DNA from: Larix kaempferi
Lineage: Eukaryota > Streptophyta > Pinopsida > Pinales > Pinaceae
DNA: 64,000 nt
Direction of reading: 5' to 3'
Assembly: GCA_027924585.1 (NCBI GenBank)
Contig: BSBM01000826.1
Location: 9,021,501 to 9,085,500, forward strand
Shown here piece after piece: positions 10,532 through 21,849 of this stretch. A program made the position numbers and the translations under genes. Below the pieces are notes generated by a model. That model saw only the letters and a list, made by a program, of their open reading frames with translations. It made no database searches and was not told where the DNA came from. Position 1 is the stretch's first letter. Each line of letters begins with the position of its first letter.

Positions 10532-10696
10532 AATGTCTCCGTACCATGGGTCGTCAGACGAAATGATGAAGATTTGTTCGTCAATCAGATCTGTTTGGAT
10601 AGCGGGTGATGACGAAGAGGATGGGAGGTCGGTGATGAGGTGAGCGAGCGCGAGGGCTTTGGTGCTTTTAGGAGTTCTGAAAGTAAGGTCATATTC

Positions 10697-12142
10697 CTAG
10701 AGGATAATGACCCATTTAGCAACACGACCTTGTAGGAGCCTTCGGGTTAGGAGATAGACCATAGGGTTGGAGTCGGCCACAACCATGGTATGACTGAGTA
10801 GAATGTAGTGTCGCAATTTTTGAACGGAAAAGACTATAGCTAGGGCTAATCTTTCCTCGTATGGGTAACGTAGGGGTGGGCCAGACAAGGTCTGGCTGAC
10901 GTAATAAATTACATGCTCTTGGTGAGAGGCATTTTCTTGGACCAAAACTCTGGACACAGCATATTCAGATGCCGAGACATAAAGGGTGAAATCTTGAGAG
11001 AAATCCGGTGGGGAAATCAAGGGGGCTTGTGTGAGAGCTTTCTTGAGGGCTTCGAATGCCATGTCTGCTTGCTCATCCCAAACAAAGGGTATGTGGGTAC
11101 GAAGTAAGCGTAAGAATCCGTGGACTTTGGTGGCGTAATCAGGAACGAAGCGCCTAAGGAAATTGGACCGCCCTTGTAGACTCTGGAGCTGCCGAAGTGT
11201 GCAAGGAGGGGGGAGTTCTAAGATGGCTTTGACTTTCAAGGGATCAACAGTAATTCCATCTTGGGAAACAATGAAACCCAACAACCGGCCTGCCGGAATG
11301 CAAAACACACACTTGTGTGGGTTCAAGCAGATTTTATATTTGCGACAACGCAGGAAAACTTGTCGGAGGTCGTTAATGTGGTCTGATCGTTTTCGGGAAC
11401 GGGCTGTAAGGTCGTCAAGATAGACTCGCAGGATATAGACCAAGTCGTGAAAGCAATAGGTCATGGCTCACTGGAAAGTGGCACCAGCATTTTTAAGGCC
11501 GAATGGCATGACGCGATAGGCAAAGGTGCCCCATGGGGTGGTGAAGGCAGTCTTGTACTGATCCTCCTTACGGATGTGAATCTGGTTGTATCCGGAAAAC
11601 CCATCCATGAAAGATAGGACTTCATGGCCCGCACACTCATCAATGAGTTGGTCAATGAATGGCGTGGGGAAATTGTCTTTTGGACAAGCGTGGTTTAAAT
11701 CACGGAAGTCAGTGCATACTCTAAGGGTTCCTTGCTTTTTGTTGACGGGAACGGGGTTCGACACCCAGGTGGTGTACGGAATAGGATAAATGAATCCTGC
11801 TTTGCGAAGTTTCTCGACCTCGACTTTAACAGCGGGGAGTTTGGAAGGATGAATGGGTCGCTGTTTCTGACGAATAGGGGGTACCTCAGGCCATGTATCA
11901 ATGTGGTGCTCTATAATGGCGGGGTCAAGACCAGGCATTTCGGTATAGGACCAGGCGAAAACATCCCGAAATTCTTGAAAAAGCTTTTTATACGCCTAAG
12001 TTTCTGCTTGAGTGCAAGATGCGCCGAGCGAGATAAGCTCAGGTTTCCCTAATGTTGTGGAAATATCGATTTGTATAATGGGGGAAATGTTGGACATGTT
12101 CCCCTCTTCAAAGGCATCCGGTGTTGGGATGGGGTCTTTTAA
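10697..12142 (-). pseudogene. Reverse transcriptase and degenerate RNase H of the Tat element
   Basis: RT begins near 'FAWSYTEMPGLDPAIIEHHI' (about 11960) and shows 'LRVCTDFRDLNHACPKD', 'MDGFSGYNQI', 'MPFGLKNAGATFQ' and the catalytic 'VYLDDL'. A TGA at 11468-11470 interrupts just after GATFQ, and a TAG lies at 11996-11998. The following RNase H has 'LYVSASEYAVS', where active enzymes have an Asp in place of the first Ser. That loss is a known trait of Tat elements, which rely on a second, archaeal-type RNase H. The block ends at a TAG (10697-10699), and the frame continues into INT. All interruptions are nonsense codons, not frameshifts. Confidence 0.9.
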
Positions 12143-14104
12143 CTAGTCGACCTTAGTGGGTATGAAATCTTTCGATTCAACCGATAGCTGGTTGGATGCG
12201 GTGGATTTAGATGTTTCCGGGAGGAAATACGAGCGATGATGCATATCATCCCAAGGGTAGTCGAGTGCAGTGAGTGTCTCCAAAATTTGCTCATCAGTAT
12301 TGAAGTAGTCAGACCATAAATCAAGGGGTTCTGGTTTGAAAGTTGTTGAAATCATATAGATTGTATTAACTTCTTCCGACGAGGATGATGGCGGGGGGTA
12401 GATCTCTTCGATGAGGGGAGGAGATATCTCTAAATCGACGTTGTTTAACTCGTACAATGCTGCTCTATAGTCCGGGAGATCAGGACAATGGTGAGAGTAG
12501 TGGCCGTACACACTACATATGGCACAAGGATGGTTAGTACGTAGTGACCTGTCGCAAGGCTGAGGAGGTGGTTCCAGTCTAACTACTGGGATGTTGATGT
12601 CATCGTCTAACATATTCATATGCTCCTGGAGCGCTGGTAACTGTGGGCATTGATGAGTAGGATGGCCTATCTCATCGCACAACGAGCATTTAGGGGGAGC
12701 TCGAAACACAGGTGGGGGTTTGACTACCTTAGGAGGTGGTATAGCAGTGTACGGTTGTGAACCTCTGCCCCCAGTGGGCTTGACAAGAGGAGGAGGATTC
12801 GTTGACGATGAAGGAATTGTGACACCAGGAGGAGGTTTCGTTGACGCCGAAGGGATTGTGACACTAGGAGGAGGTTGAGTACTGGTAACAATAGGTTGTA
12901 CCGGTTGGAGGATGACATTTGGTGTTGGAGGTGGAACGGGAGGGGAAATATACCACACGGGTAATCCCAATGTTAACCCGGGTAGACTAAGGGTAGCCAT
13001 AACCGGGGCGCTTACTACACCCGAAGGAGGAAATAGAAAGGGGATGGTGTGGATGGGTGTAATACCGATGTGACTAGGGACCAATGGTGGTTGACTACCG
13101 GGTGCTTGTGTATTCTGTGAAAGAGTACAGAGGTTTGCGACGTGGGTCTCTGGTGACAGTGGTGGAATGGCCTGGAATGTAGAGGTCATTGGTGTATCTG
13201 AGTAAAGTCCGGGTCCCACAGAAGAAACAAAGGAGGTAGTTGCACTAGAAGCAGGTTGTTCAACCATGGGGAGAACATTTTTGGGTGCTGCAGGGGCATT
13301 GGGATCATAGTAGGTGAGTTGGTCGATTTTGACCACGCATCCCTCGTGGGGGAACATCATGGTACGAAAAACGGATGAGGCAAACACTTTCATGGCGTAC
13401 ATGTAACTGCGGCCAAGTAAAAGGTTATAATCGAGTTGGGCATTAATGACCTCTATGTCAATGAGCACAGTTTTCCCACCCAATTGGACAGGGACATTGG
13501 GTAGTAGGCCTTGAGGTTGAGCTGACCGGTCGTCGTAGGCCCGCAATGCAGTGGTGGATTGCTGGAGAGTAGGGTATCCCAACTTCTGCCAAACGAATGT
13601 GGAAATGACGCATGTAGAGGCACCCTCGTCGATGATACATCGATGGATGACAAGATTCCGAATAGAAACAGAAACTTGGACTGCTATGGTGGAAGGCAGA
13701 CGTGGTTCAGACTGGTCCAAATCAAAGGTCATCAATTTCGAATCATTTGGGTCAATTGCCCCAATGGCGGAAAGTAAAGTCTTGCGCTACGTAGGACAGT
13801 TTTTCAAGACTTCTAACGTAGACATGGCTGCGGGAGATTGAGCTAAGTCATCTACGATGTTGTAATTTGACGCAGCCCGTGCATTGGGGTTGTTGTTGAT
13901 ACGGCGGAGTGGGAAACGAGGTGCTTTAGAGGCGCCATCGAGTGGAAGCGGTGGTATACGTAACGTCTGATCAGTGGGATGAGCGTTAGTATCCTTATCG
14001 GTGGGGGGGGATTCGAAGGTAGGGCCATACTGGTTCCGACGGGTTTGGATGTTGACGTCAGCAGTGGACATCATCAATAAGTGGTGAGTGCCTGAATCGA
14101 ACAT
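12143..14104 (-). pseudogene. Aspartic protease region with two extra CCHC zinc knuckles (Tat element)
   Basis: PR lies at about 13735-13290. The catalytic loop reads 'CIIDEGASTCVIS', the D-E-G-A variant typical of Tat proteases, followed by 'DYNLLLGRSYMYAM'. Downstream is a long proline-rich linker and then two C-x2-C-x4-H-x4-C knuckles, 'CSLCDEIGHPTHQC' and 'CAICSVYGHYSHHC'. The second closely resembles the gag knuckle at about 14350, including the preceding LRTNHPC, so it looks like a duplicated gag tail placed between PR and RT. A TAG at 13787-13789 splits the N-terminal part ('DDLAQSPAAMSTLEVL') from PR, and a TAG at 12143-12145 ends the block. The frame is continuous with RT. Confidence 0.85.
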
Positions 14105-14134
14105 TGGTTGATCAGGAGCGGCGTAAGTGATTTA

Positions 14135-16059
14135 TTATGGTGGCACGTTGCCCTGTAGGGGAGCTAACGGCTGAGTGTTCACCACTCCTTGTGTTGGAAA
14201 AGGGTTTTGTAGCACCAAAGGTTGAGGTTGTGGTGGTGGAGGGTTGGGTGGCGGCTGAGGAGCCCCCTGCCCTTGACGATGGGCGTCATCTGTCCATAGT
14301 TGCTGAGCTCGCTCCAAATGTGGGCAAGCATGGGTATAGTGGCCATAGACTCCGCAAATAGAACAAGGATGGTTTGTTCGTAAATTAGCATTTTTGGCTT
14401 GCTTAGGTGGCCGATCAGGATTCTGATGAGCAGGCGCCGCGTTATTATTTTGCGGAGGATGGGGAGGTTGTGGACCTTGGTTATTGTGTTGGTTGTTGCC
14501 GCGGTTACATCCTCTTCCACGGTTTGGTTGCCCCCCCTGGTTGCGTTGGTTATTTTGGTATTGGGGCTGATGTTGTTGTGCGTACACATGCCCTTGAGCA
14601 TTGGGGGGATTCTGGGGAGCCCCAAGTGCGGGAGCAGGTTGCGGTGGGTAATATGCAGGTGGAGCTGGCGGTGGTCCAGTTGCCTGTTGGGGTTGTTGGT
14701 ACCCCTGAGCTATTGGATGTGTTGGATTAGCTGGTGCAGCTTGCGGTGGGTACTGCATCTGTTGTGGTGAGAACTGAATGGGGTTCTGTGTAGCAGGTTG
14801 GTTATGACCAAAGCACTGAGGTGGACATGAAGGTCCATGGGTATGGTGGTGATGTGCCATGGGAGCATATGAACTAGTTGCTCCAGACTGAGATGTAGCC
14901 CGCGAAAGATCGGGACCATGGCTAGGAGTGCAATGGAAAAGGGTTGGGGATGCGAGGCCATATGACCAATGATGCCATCAGCGGCATGGGATGCCCCTGG
15001 CGCATCATGTTGGGATGACTCGCCCCGAGGGGCGTCTGGTATAATGGTATACAGATAACCCGACTGGGCGTAAATGAGATCAAACTGTTGGGCTTTGAGG
15101 ATGGCCTCTTCTTCAGACTGGGGTCTTTCGGATGCCACATCCTTCACAATAAGAGGAAGGAGGGATTTTAGGAACCAATCTAAGAAGATACGGTCGTCTA
15201 ACTTGATTTTGCAGAGGCTTCGGCATTGACGCCACTCATGAATGTGGTCAGTGATGTGGGTGGCCGTGTTCTGTCTGCAAGACAGTAGGATCTCGACTCT
15301 CGCATCATAGCAGACAAGTAATTGGAAAAACTGAAGGAAAGTCGAGGCAAGGGAGGTAAAGGTGGCATGCGTCCCATGGGGCTGCTCAATATACCACTTA
15401 GCTGCAGATCCAGTGAAGGTGCGCTGTAAAAGCCGGAGGCGGATAGAGTCGTCCACTATGGAGTTGGAGGAACACCATAAATGGAAGGACATGATATGGT
15501 TCTGGGGGTCCTCACCTGCCTTGCCCTCAAACTTAGGGATGTCAGAGGGGAGTTTGGTGGGCATGTGAGGCCACGCAGGATCGTGTTTGATGGGGTCATT
15601 GGTGAGCCTAGCTAAGTCCGGCAGGTTTAGACTTCCCATGTACGGTAAGCTAGCAGATGTAGTGACTGGAACTGGGACATGCCTAGTCATTGTGGTATGA
15701 TGTAGGGGTCCAGTAGTGCCTAAAGGTACGCTAGGTATGGAGGGTATGTGCCTTCCGATAGGTGTGGTCTGGTATGGGCCAGCGCCTCCAAGTGCAACCT
15801 GGGTTACACTTGGGTTAGGAATAGCAGTAGGGATTATTGGGATAGGATTTGTGGAAACCAGAGGGGGTGTGACCCCTATGTTGGGCATACTCATAACAGG
15901 TGGTGGCCCTGTGTTGGGCATTCCTAAATGTGGAGTGTTTCCCATATTGGGCATACCCAGGGGGGTGGTTGTTGCCATGGATGGCACCGCAGCAGAAGGG
16001 TCTGTGGATGTCTCACCTATGGTGCTGGTAAATAGTGGGTCAAATAGTGTTCTAGCCAT
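14135..16059 (-). pseudogene. Gag of the Tat element
   Basis: A Pro/Thr-rich N-terminus (MARTLFDPLFTST) precedes the capsid-like core with 'LPSDIPKFEGKAGEDPQNHI', 'RTFTGSAAKWYIEQ' and 'FLKSLLP'. The C-terminal part, in another frame from about 14900, is Gln/Pro-rich and holds the nucleocapsid knuckle 'CSICGVYGHYTHAC'. It would form the virus-like particle and bind element RNA. One frameshift near 14900-14950 separates capsid from nucleocapsid. Upstream of the ATG at 16059 the same frame stays open to a TAG at 16235-16237 and beyond, so the true start may lie further 5'. Tandem stops at 14135-14140 close the gag frame before PR. Confidence 0.85.
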
Positions 16060-18085
16060 AATGGTGGTTGGTGGTGATACAACGAAGTTTTTGGATTCTG
16101 CCTCAGAATCAGATGTGAATTGAGGCGTGTCAGAATCAGATGACCGTCTAGTTGACCGACGATGTGTCGAATCAAGGGATAAGGCTCTGCGTCGGTGACA
16201 TGGAGAGTCAAGTAGACTAAAATCTGGGAGTTCGCCCTAAAGACGACGAGAGTGTCTGAAATTCTCAATGGTGAGAATTAAGTTTTTGTGTAAAAAATCT
16301 GTTTTAAGTATCAGGTGGTGATATATATAAAAAACTCTAAACCCTAATGCAACCAAGGGTGCAAGAAGGGGAGTGAAAAATAAGGCTCTCAAGCCAAAAA
16401 AAATCAACCTCAAAAAAGGCACTTATTCTAGCAGCTGTGCTACAATAAGTGGAGGAATGCAACAAATGGTCAGAGTACAACCATGCAAACAGCTTCTAGA
16501 AAAAATAGGTGTAACTAGACCAAAGGTGGGTTGAATCATGCAAAAACCTAACTAAAAGTATTGTGAATCAACAAACTATATTCTCTGCAAGGTGATGAAA
16601 TCCAAGTCAGACAATATTGAGTGTTAAGTCCACGGCTAGATATCCCCCTACCGGGAGGGACACCGGGTAATCAATCCTAAAGAATGGCTACTAGGATACT
16701 CCGTTCATGACGCGTCGAGAAAAGGTAAATCTTCCATTTGGTCCTTTGATCGCAATATCCCAATACAGGGATATCCCGAGAACTGCGAATGGTAGCCCTT
16801 CGGTTACTAAATGGATTTCAGTATTCCACTCAGGCTTCCGGAACCATCCTCACGACTTCAACCCTCCTAGGGGAGAGGCCTTCCCACAAACCGGTTGTGA
16901 CCGCGCCAATAAATACTAAGAGGTTTTAGCTCCCTAAAGGACAACAACTATGTCTCAGATGTAATAACTGAGGGGTGTTATTGGAACACCTATCCCCTCA
17001 ATACTACATAGCTACAAAGTTCTTTTAGTGTTCCCCAAGTGGGGTTAAAAGTGAGTTGAAATTATGGTAAGTTTTAAGGCTCAATTTAAAATTATTGTTC
17101 GATTGGGTGCACGTGTGGTATTTTAAACTGAAAATTTGAAAAAAGTAAATGCTAAGTATTCAAAAAACAAAGGATCTTTCGAAAACAAAAACAAATTTGA
17201 TGACTTTTTCAATAAATGGAAATTAAATGCTTTTCAACTATTCGAAAAATAGAGGATTTTTCAAACAAGAAAGCAAATAATATAACTTTGTTTCGAAATA
17301 AATGGATTTCGTTTTCAATAATTGCTATGGGCAAAAATTTTTAAAGAAGCAAAATGTAAATCTAGAAAAAATGCAAAAATATATCTTTCTTTCAATTGAT
17401 GAAAATTTTTAAAAAGACTTCTTTCACATGTGCATTCTAAATAATAAAAAAATTTTGATTGCTGTAAAATAAGTAGGATTTCTAATACTGGAAAATGTGC
17501 TATATGGGCAAAAAGTATAGTAAGAAATTAATTTTTTAATCAATTCGGTTGAATGAAAAAATTAGCATCGCGGGTTCTGACAGAAAAGCCGCGATGGACC
17601 GCGCGGGTTTCTGTCGCACAGTCGCGATGGACCGCGCAGGATTTCGGCGTACAGTCGCAATGGACCGCGCGGAAAATGTCCGCGAAGCCGCGCTGTGCAG
17701 CGCGCAAATAAGCCGCGAAGCTGCGGGGAACCGCGCGGAAAAGGGCCGCGCAGTCGCAATGTGTAGCACGGTAAATGACCGCGAAGCCGCAATGTGCAGC
17801 GCGCAAAAAAGCTGCGAAGCCGCGGGGGACCGCGCGGAAAAAGGCCGAAAAGTCGCGATGGACCGCGCGACTGTCAGGCTAAAAACCGCGAGGCGAAATC
17901 CGTGAACGGATTGCGAAAAATGAACCCGAAAATTGATAATTCTGGGCTGTTAATGGCAATAGATGGGGCCAAAAACTAGAACAGCAATGGATCTGTTGTC
18001 TAGAATGGTAGATCTATGGATCTAAAGGCTAAAAACTAATAAAAAATTAAGATTGAAAGAAAAACTTGAGATCTATTGTTCAAAG
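16060..18085 (-). other. Tat element 5' leader
   Basis: About 2 kb between PBS and gag with no secure ORF. A short frame at 16422-16237 is in phase with gag and may be its decayed N-terminal extension. Beyond it the sequence is AT-rich, apart from the GC-rich 33-bp array at 17580-17890. Long leaders are usual for Tat elements. Confidence 0.6.
17580..17890. repeat. GC-rich 33-bp tandem array in the Tat leader
   Basis: Nine units. The core GATGG/AATGG/GCTG stays in strict 33-bp register from 17593 (17626, 17659, 17692 and on) to 17857. Units are built on GTCGCGATGGACCGCGC and CGCGAAGCCGC, very rich in CpG. The period and the GCGATG core match the array at 6575-6850 in the same element, although the second half of each unit differs. 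Several frames run open through it because 33 is a multiple of three. Confidence 0.9.
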
Positions 18086-18102
18086 CCAGCAGAGTCACCA
18101 AA
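18086..18102 (-). promoter_or_regulatory. Tat element primer binding site
   Basis: Immediately inside the 5' LTR (minus strand), after a few bases, reads TTTGGTGACTCTGCTGG. The position and style match Tat/Ogre leader junctions. I cannot assign the tRNA with confidence. Confidence 0.6.
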
Positions 18103-18105
18103 AAC

Positions 18106-18822
18106 TGTTGGCCCGGTTTTGCAACCAGGCTTAGTGTTATGGGCACCTGCTAACTAGTAGCAGCAGTTTCAATAGAATTAAACAAGAAACTAATCTAAAC
18201 AAAACTAATCATGGATCTATGCAAGAATATAAACAAATAGTGTAAACATTTAAAAAACAAGAACAAGAAAATATTAAAGAATGAATTTGTATTGAAAAAT
18301 GGCGGGGCAAGCAAGTGCTTGCGATAATACCTTCAATGGTGAAGGTTGATGTTGAGCAACTCCCAAGATGAGTAGCTCCAAGCTCCAAGAGGTCTCCTTC
18401 TCCAAGGTTGCTTACAATGGCCAAAATGCTCAAGGAAGATTTCGGCAGCATGAGGATGAGATAATGGATGGATCTTAAATGAGGAGCCCCTACCACCTTT
18501 CTATAGGTTTTGGTGGTGGGGAATACCATTTGTGGTTTTGTGGAAACCAAATGGTATTGACCAACATGGTTTAGGTACTTTTCCCTCCTTTTTCCTTTTT
18601 TTAATATTTTTATTCCCTTTTTAATATTTTGGGAATTTTGGACCATTTTTTAGGGTTTTTTATGCTTTTTAGGAAAAATAATCTTTTTGAGTAGGAAAAA
18701 GGGGTGTACCAAGGTCTTTTGGTGACCTTTTGTTGGCTTCAGAGGCTCAGATGGTGGAAAAGTGGACAAATGGGTCATGTGAATAAGGGAATGAGCTAGT
18801 GAGCACTTTTTATGTGTTAACA
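18106..18822 (-). repeat. Tat element 5' LTR
   Basis: 717 bp, same length as the partner at 3142-3858. The TATA-like box of the 3' LTR is altered here: on the minus strand about 18497-18507 reads CCTATAGAAAGG instead of TATAAAATAG. This is the LTR that would drive element transcription. The right TSD copy ACGAG follows at 18823-18827. Confidence 0.95.
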
Positions 18823-18827
18823 ACGAG

Positions 18828-19075
18828 CTACAAACCTCGATTTGTATTTCTCCATGCTACCATCTGCAGCATGCTTGATCTTATAGATCCATTTGGAAGT
18901 CACGAAAGACTTCCCTTCTGGTTTGGGACCACATCCCAACCATCATTCTTCATGATCGACAGATCATGGCATTCTTCCATTACTTCATCCCAGATCCTGG
19001 GAACTTCAATATATTCAATATCTTCAATAGATATATTTGTTGCTGGAACAAATGTTGTGGTCCTTCTTTTGTAGG
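18828..19075 (-). pseudogene. Copia A reverse transcriptase, N-terminal part
   Basis: Minus-strand translation matches the RT start of copia B: 'MKNDGWDVVP', then after a small frameshift 'GKSFVTSKWIYK' and 'FVAR', which runs straight into the Tat insertion site. It continues on the other side at 3136. Upstream sequence (about 19040-19075) looks like the INT-RT linker. Broken by a 1-2 base indel and the 15.7-kb insertion. Confidence 0.85.
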
Positions 19076-20560
19076 TGATGGTATCTGATCTTTCCTACAA
19101 AACAAGTTAAATTGCATGATTAGAAACATCTCATAGTTTTCGGAACAAGTTCTTACTCATAAAGAAATATGTCATAGAGTCATGCAATTAATTTAGCCAA
19201 TGCTTCAATACAACATTTATCCATATCCCGTGACTTTCTAGATGCCTTCCAATCTCTACCAGAACATTTTTAAGAGTGTGCACAACTCCCAATCATGTCA
19301 ACAAAGAGGTTTCATTCTAGATAAGTAGCAATGGAATGTTGTATAGTGTCATAAGCCACTTACCTATGTATATTAGTAGTATATTGTTCATCAATGCAAC
19401 TATTCTAATATGCACAACCTAATTCTAGGGACATCAGTATATACATCATTGAACAGTATTATTTAAACAACCAAATATGCAAGAATTGATAATTCAAATG
19501 CTTATCTTTGTTTGTTTGTTGGGTTGACTCCCTCTCAGTCTTTGCTTCCTTTCTGCAACTCCATTCTGATGTGGATTGTGAGAAGTGGTCAACTCCCTTT
19601 GAATATCTACATCCTTACAGAAACTATTGTAGTGTGTTCCCTCTTGATCTTTGCTTCCTGGATTACATGTCCTTGAACTTATATTCATCCTCGATCCCTA
19701 TGCATGCTTATTAGTATCATTATTGTGTTATCCTCGAGATCTCATACATTCATTAGTATATTCTCAATACTATCAAAACACAATAATCCTAAACATGTAT
19801 AGTCATGATCATTTCAAACATAAATAATAAGCATTAGTATTCAAGTTTTATATAGGACTCTTAGGTTATTCATATCATAAATTAAAGTAAGAAACATAAT
19901 ATGCCTAAACCCATGATTACTCAAACCTAAACTTTCATGACTCTTCTAGTTAGTCATATCATCAATTAAGGTAAGAAACATAATATGCATACACCCATGA
20001 TTATTCAAACCTATGAATAATCATTATCAATCATGCCATGTATACTTATATAAGAGATCCTATCACAAGGTAGGATTCTAACTTGATATAGGAAAAACAT
20101 ACCTGGATTAGTATGTTAGCTAGTTATGTCTAACATACCCACATGATGTCTTCTTGTTCTTTTCAATGACTTGTGCTCGTAACCTGCATATCTCATAAGT
20201 TAACCATTATAGAACCAAGTTATACATACCTCATAAATGGATCTTCTATGTGCTCCATGACAATGGATTAATATTTGTCTTATGTCACCATGATCATATG
20301 TTCTTGAACTAGAACATGATTTGTCTTTCTTGGTGTACCTTTCATGTTAGCAAACAACATAAAATTCATACACACCATAATGCATTAGTACAATCCTAAG
20401 TGTCAACACCCTAATCAATGAATATCTTCTATCATGCATTCATAATTTTATTAAGGTGATACGACAAGTCTAAAGTTAATCAAGATTGTACTAACCTTAA
20501 TGAAGACAAACATACCATAAACTTAATCATGAACAGATCTCGAAACATACCTGGATAAGT
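19076..20560 (-). pseudogene. Degraded gag/INT region of copia A
   Basis: Most of this AT-rich stretch has no recognisable coding. A clear integrase fragment lies near 19508-19640 on the minus strand: 'RELTTSHNP' and 'QNGVAERK', which includes the catalytic Glu context of copia integrase. Gag, protease and the rest of INT, which occupy about 3 kb in copia B, are missing or unrecognisable, so a large internal deletion or strong divergence has occurred. Confidence 0.6.
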
Positions 20561-21837
20561 CATACCTGTCGAGATTGCTTGTAATCTTCTTATGTAAGGC
20601 CTTAGCCTCATCTCCCTCTGAAACAGGACTTCTTCACTTATGCAGGTGACCAATCCATTCTCTTCTAGGATTAACCCAATCCACTTGATTTGCAGGAACT
20701 AGATCTGGAGCTGGATTAGGGTTTGTTAGAGAAACCCTAAAAATTCAAACTTTGAATTTCAAACTTCTAGAAGGATAGAAAGATGCGCCTTGATGAGCTG
20801 GTCAATCTGGTATACTCGGAATTTGAAAATTGCAAAGTTTCACCCCTCAAAATTGCCTTTGAAACTTCTGAATCTTCTGGACAGGATCCCGAACTAGGGT
20901 TTGATAAATCCCACCCTTCTGCCCAACCAAAAGGTTTGATCCAAAGCTCTAAACTTTGATTTTTCTGAGGAGCTTCCAGCCGTAGTCACAGACTTAAAAA
21001 AATTCCAACTTTTGCAGAAGCCCTAATTTTCCACTTTTCCGATCAAATTCTCGAACTAGGGTTTGATCAAGCCCGACCTTCTATCTGACCAAAAAATTTG
21101 ATCTTCATCTCTAAATTTTGATTTTGATGAGTAGCATTCAGCCGTGGTATCCGATTACAAAAATACCAACTTTCTCTGAAACCCTAATTCCCGGAGCCAT
21201 GAATGAAGGTGCTCAAACTCCAATTATGTTTTGACTGAAATATGTACCTGGTTGTTTCTGGTGTAACTCCGAAATTACGAATCTCCAGGGTCTGAAACTT
21301 CTACTGGGGTAGCTCGACCTGTCATCTTTCCAACTCCACAGGTCTGACCTCAATTGGATTCCCTGAGAGAGTTTTATACCAACTGTCACAACGTGACCTG
21401 TTTATGGGATAAAACAGGAGATCAAACTTTTACGGAGTGCCACGTGTCACTGGTTCACTTTCGGCCTCTGAAACTTCGACCTGTGAAAGTACATTCCATT
21501 TCCTACCTATCGCGTTTTATGAAATTTCATTTGGAGCTTCCTAGCCCAAGTATGATCTTTTTCCTAGGTCACCTGTTTATGACTCAGATCTGGAAGAGGC
21601 AGAAACCCTAGATTGTACAGATCATAAAACACAAAGTACAATGAATTAGAAGTTTTCCTTTGGAAACAAGGTACATGGGGATCTTATCTTCGACCTGTAA
21701 AAATTTTTGATCCGAAAACTTTGCCAAAATGGATTTATAGCGAAAGTTCTACGATGACTGGTTTTTGCTATATCAATCCCTAGCATCGCAAGTGCAACAA
21801 GTGTCATACATGCAATACCATGCCTTCTTTCAAGCTA
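20561..21837 (-). repeat. Copia A leader with an internal tandem duplication
   Basis: Noncoding. Two ~150-bp stretches, roughly 20890-21050 and 21053-21195, share the order 'CTAGGGTTTGAT', 'CCTTCT..C..ACCAAAA', 'TTTGATTTT..TGA', 'CAGCCGT' and 'CCCTAATT'. Related CCCTAA-containing sequence occurs before the copia B gag. No ORF is convincing. Confidence 0.55.
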
Positions 21838-21849
21838 GCTCTGATACCA
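21838..21849 (-). promoter_or_regulatory. Copia A primer binding site (initiator tRNA-Met)
   Basis: Minus strand TGGTATCAGAGC directly follows the LTR end CTAACA. It is the standard complement of the 3' end of plant initiator tRNA-Met. Confidence 0.9.

Larger units (their letters stand above)
3142..18822 (-). mobile_element. Tat-lineage Ty3/gypsy retrotransposon carrying an antisense PMD gene
   Basis: A complete 15.7-kb element with two 717-bp LTRs (3142-3858 and 18106-18822) that differ at roughly 14 positions by eye, about 98% identical. Minus-strand order: 5' LTR, leader with a GC-rich 33-bp array, gag, PR region, RT, RNase H, INT, archaeal-type RNase H, then about 5 kb of extra 3' DNA with a plus-strand plant-mobile-domain gene, then PPT and 3' LTR. 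A second RNase H and extra ORFs are known in the Tat (Ogre/Grande/Retand) lineage. The lineage call rests on these features and the PR and RT sequence style; no phylogeny was run. Confidence 0.9.

Noticed and set aside
9302-16059. Endogenous pararetrovirus (caulimovirid) sequences
   Set aside because: No movement protein, coat or transactivator motifs. INT and LTRs are present, so these are LTR retrotransposons.
17536-17979. Arg/Ala-rich ORFs around 17540-17980
   Set aside because: Frames through a GC-rich 33-bp array; several frames and both strands are open.
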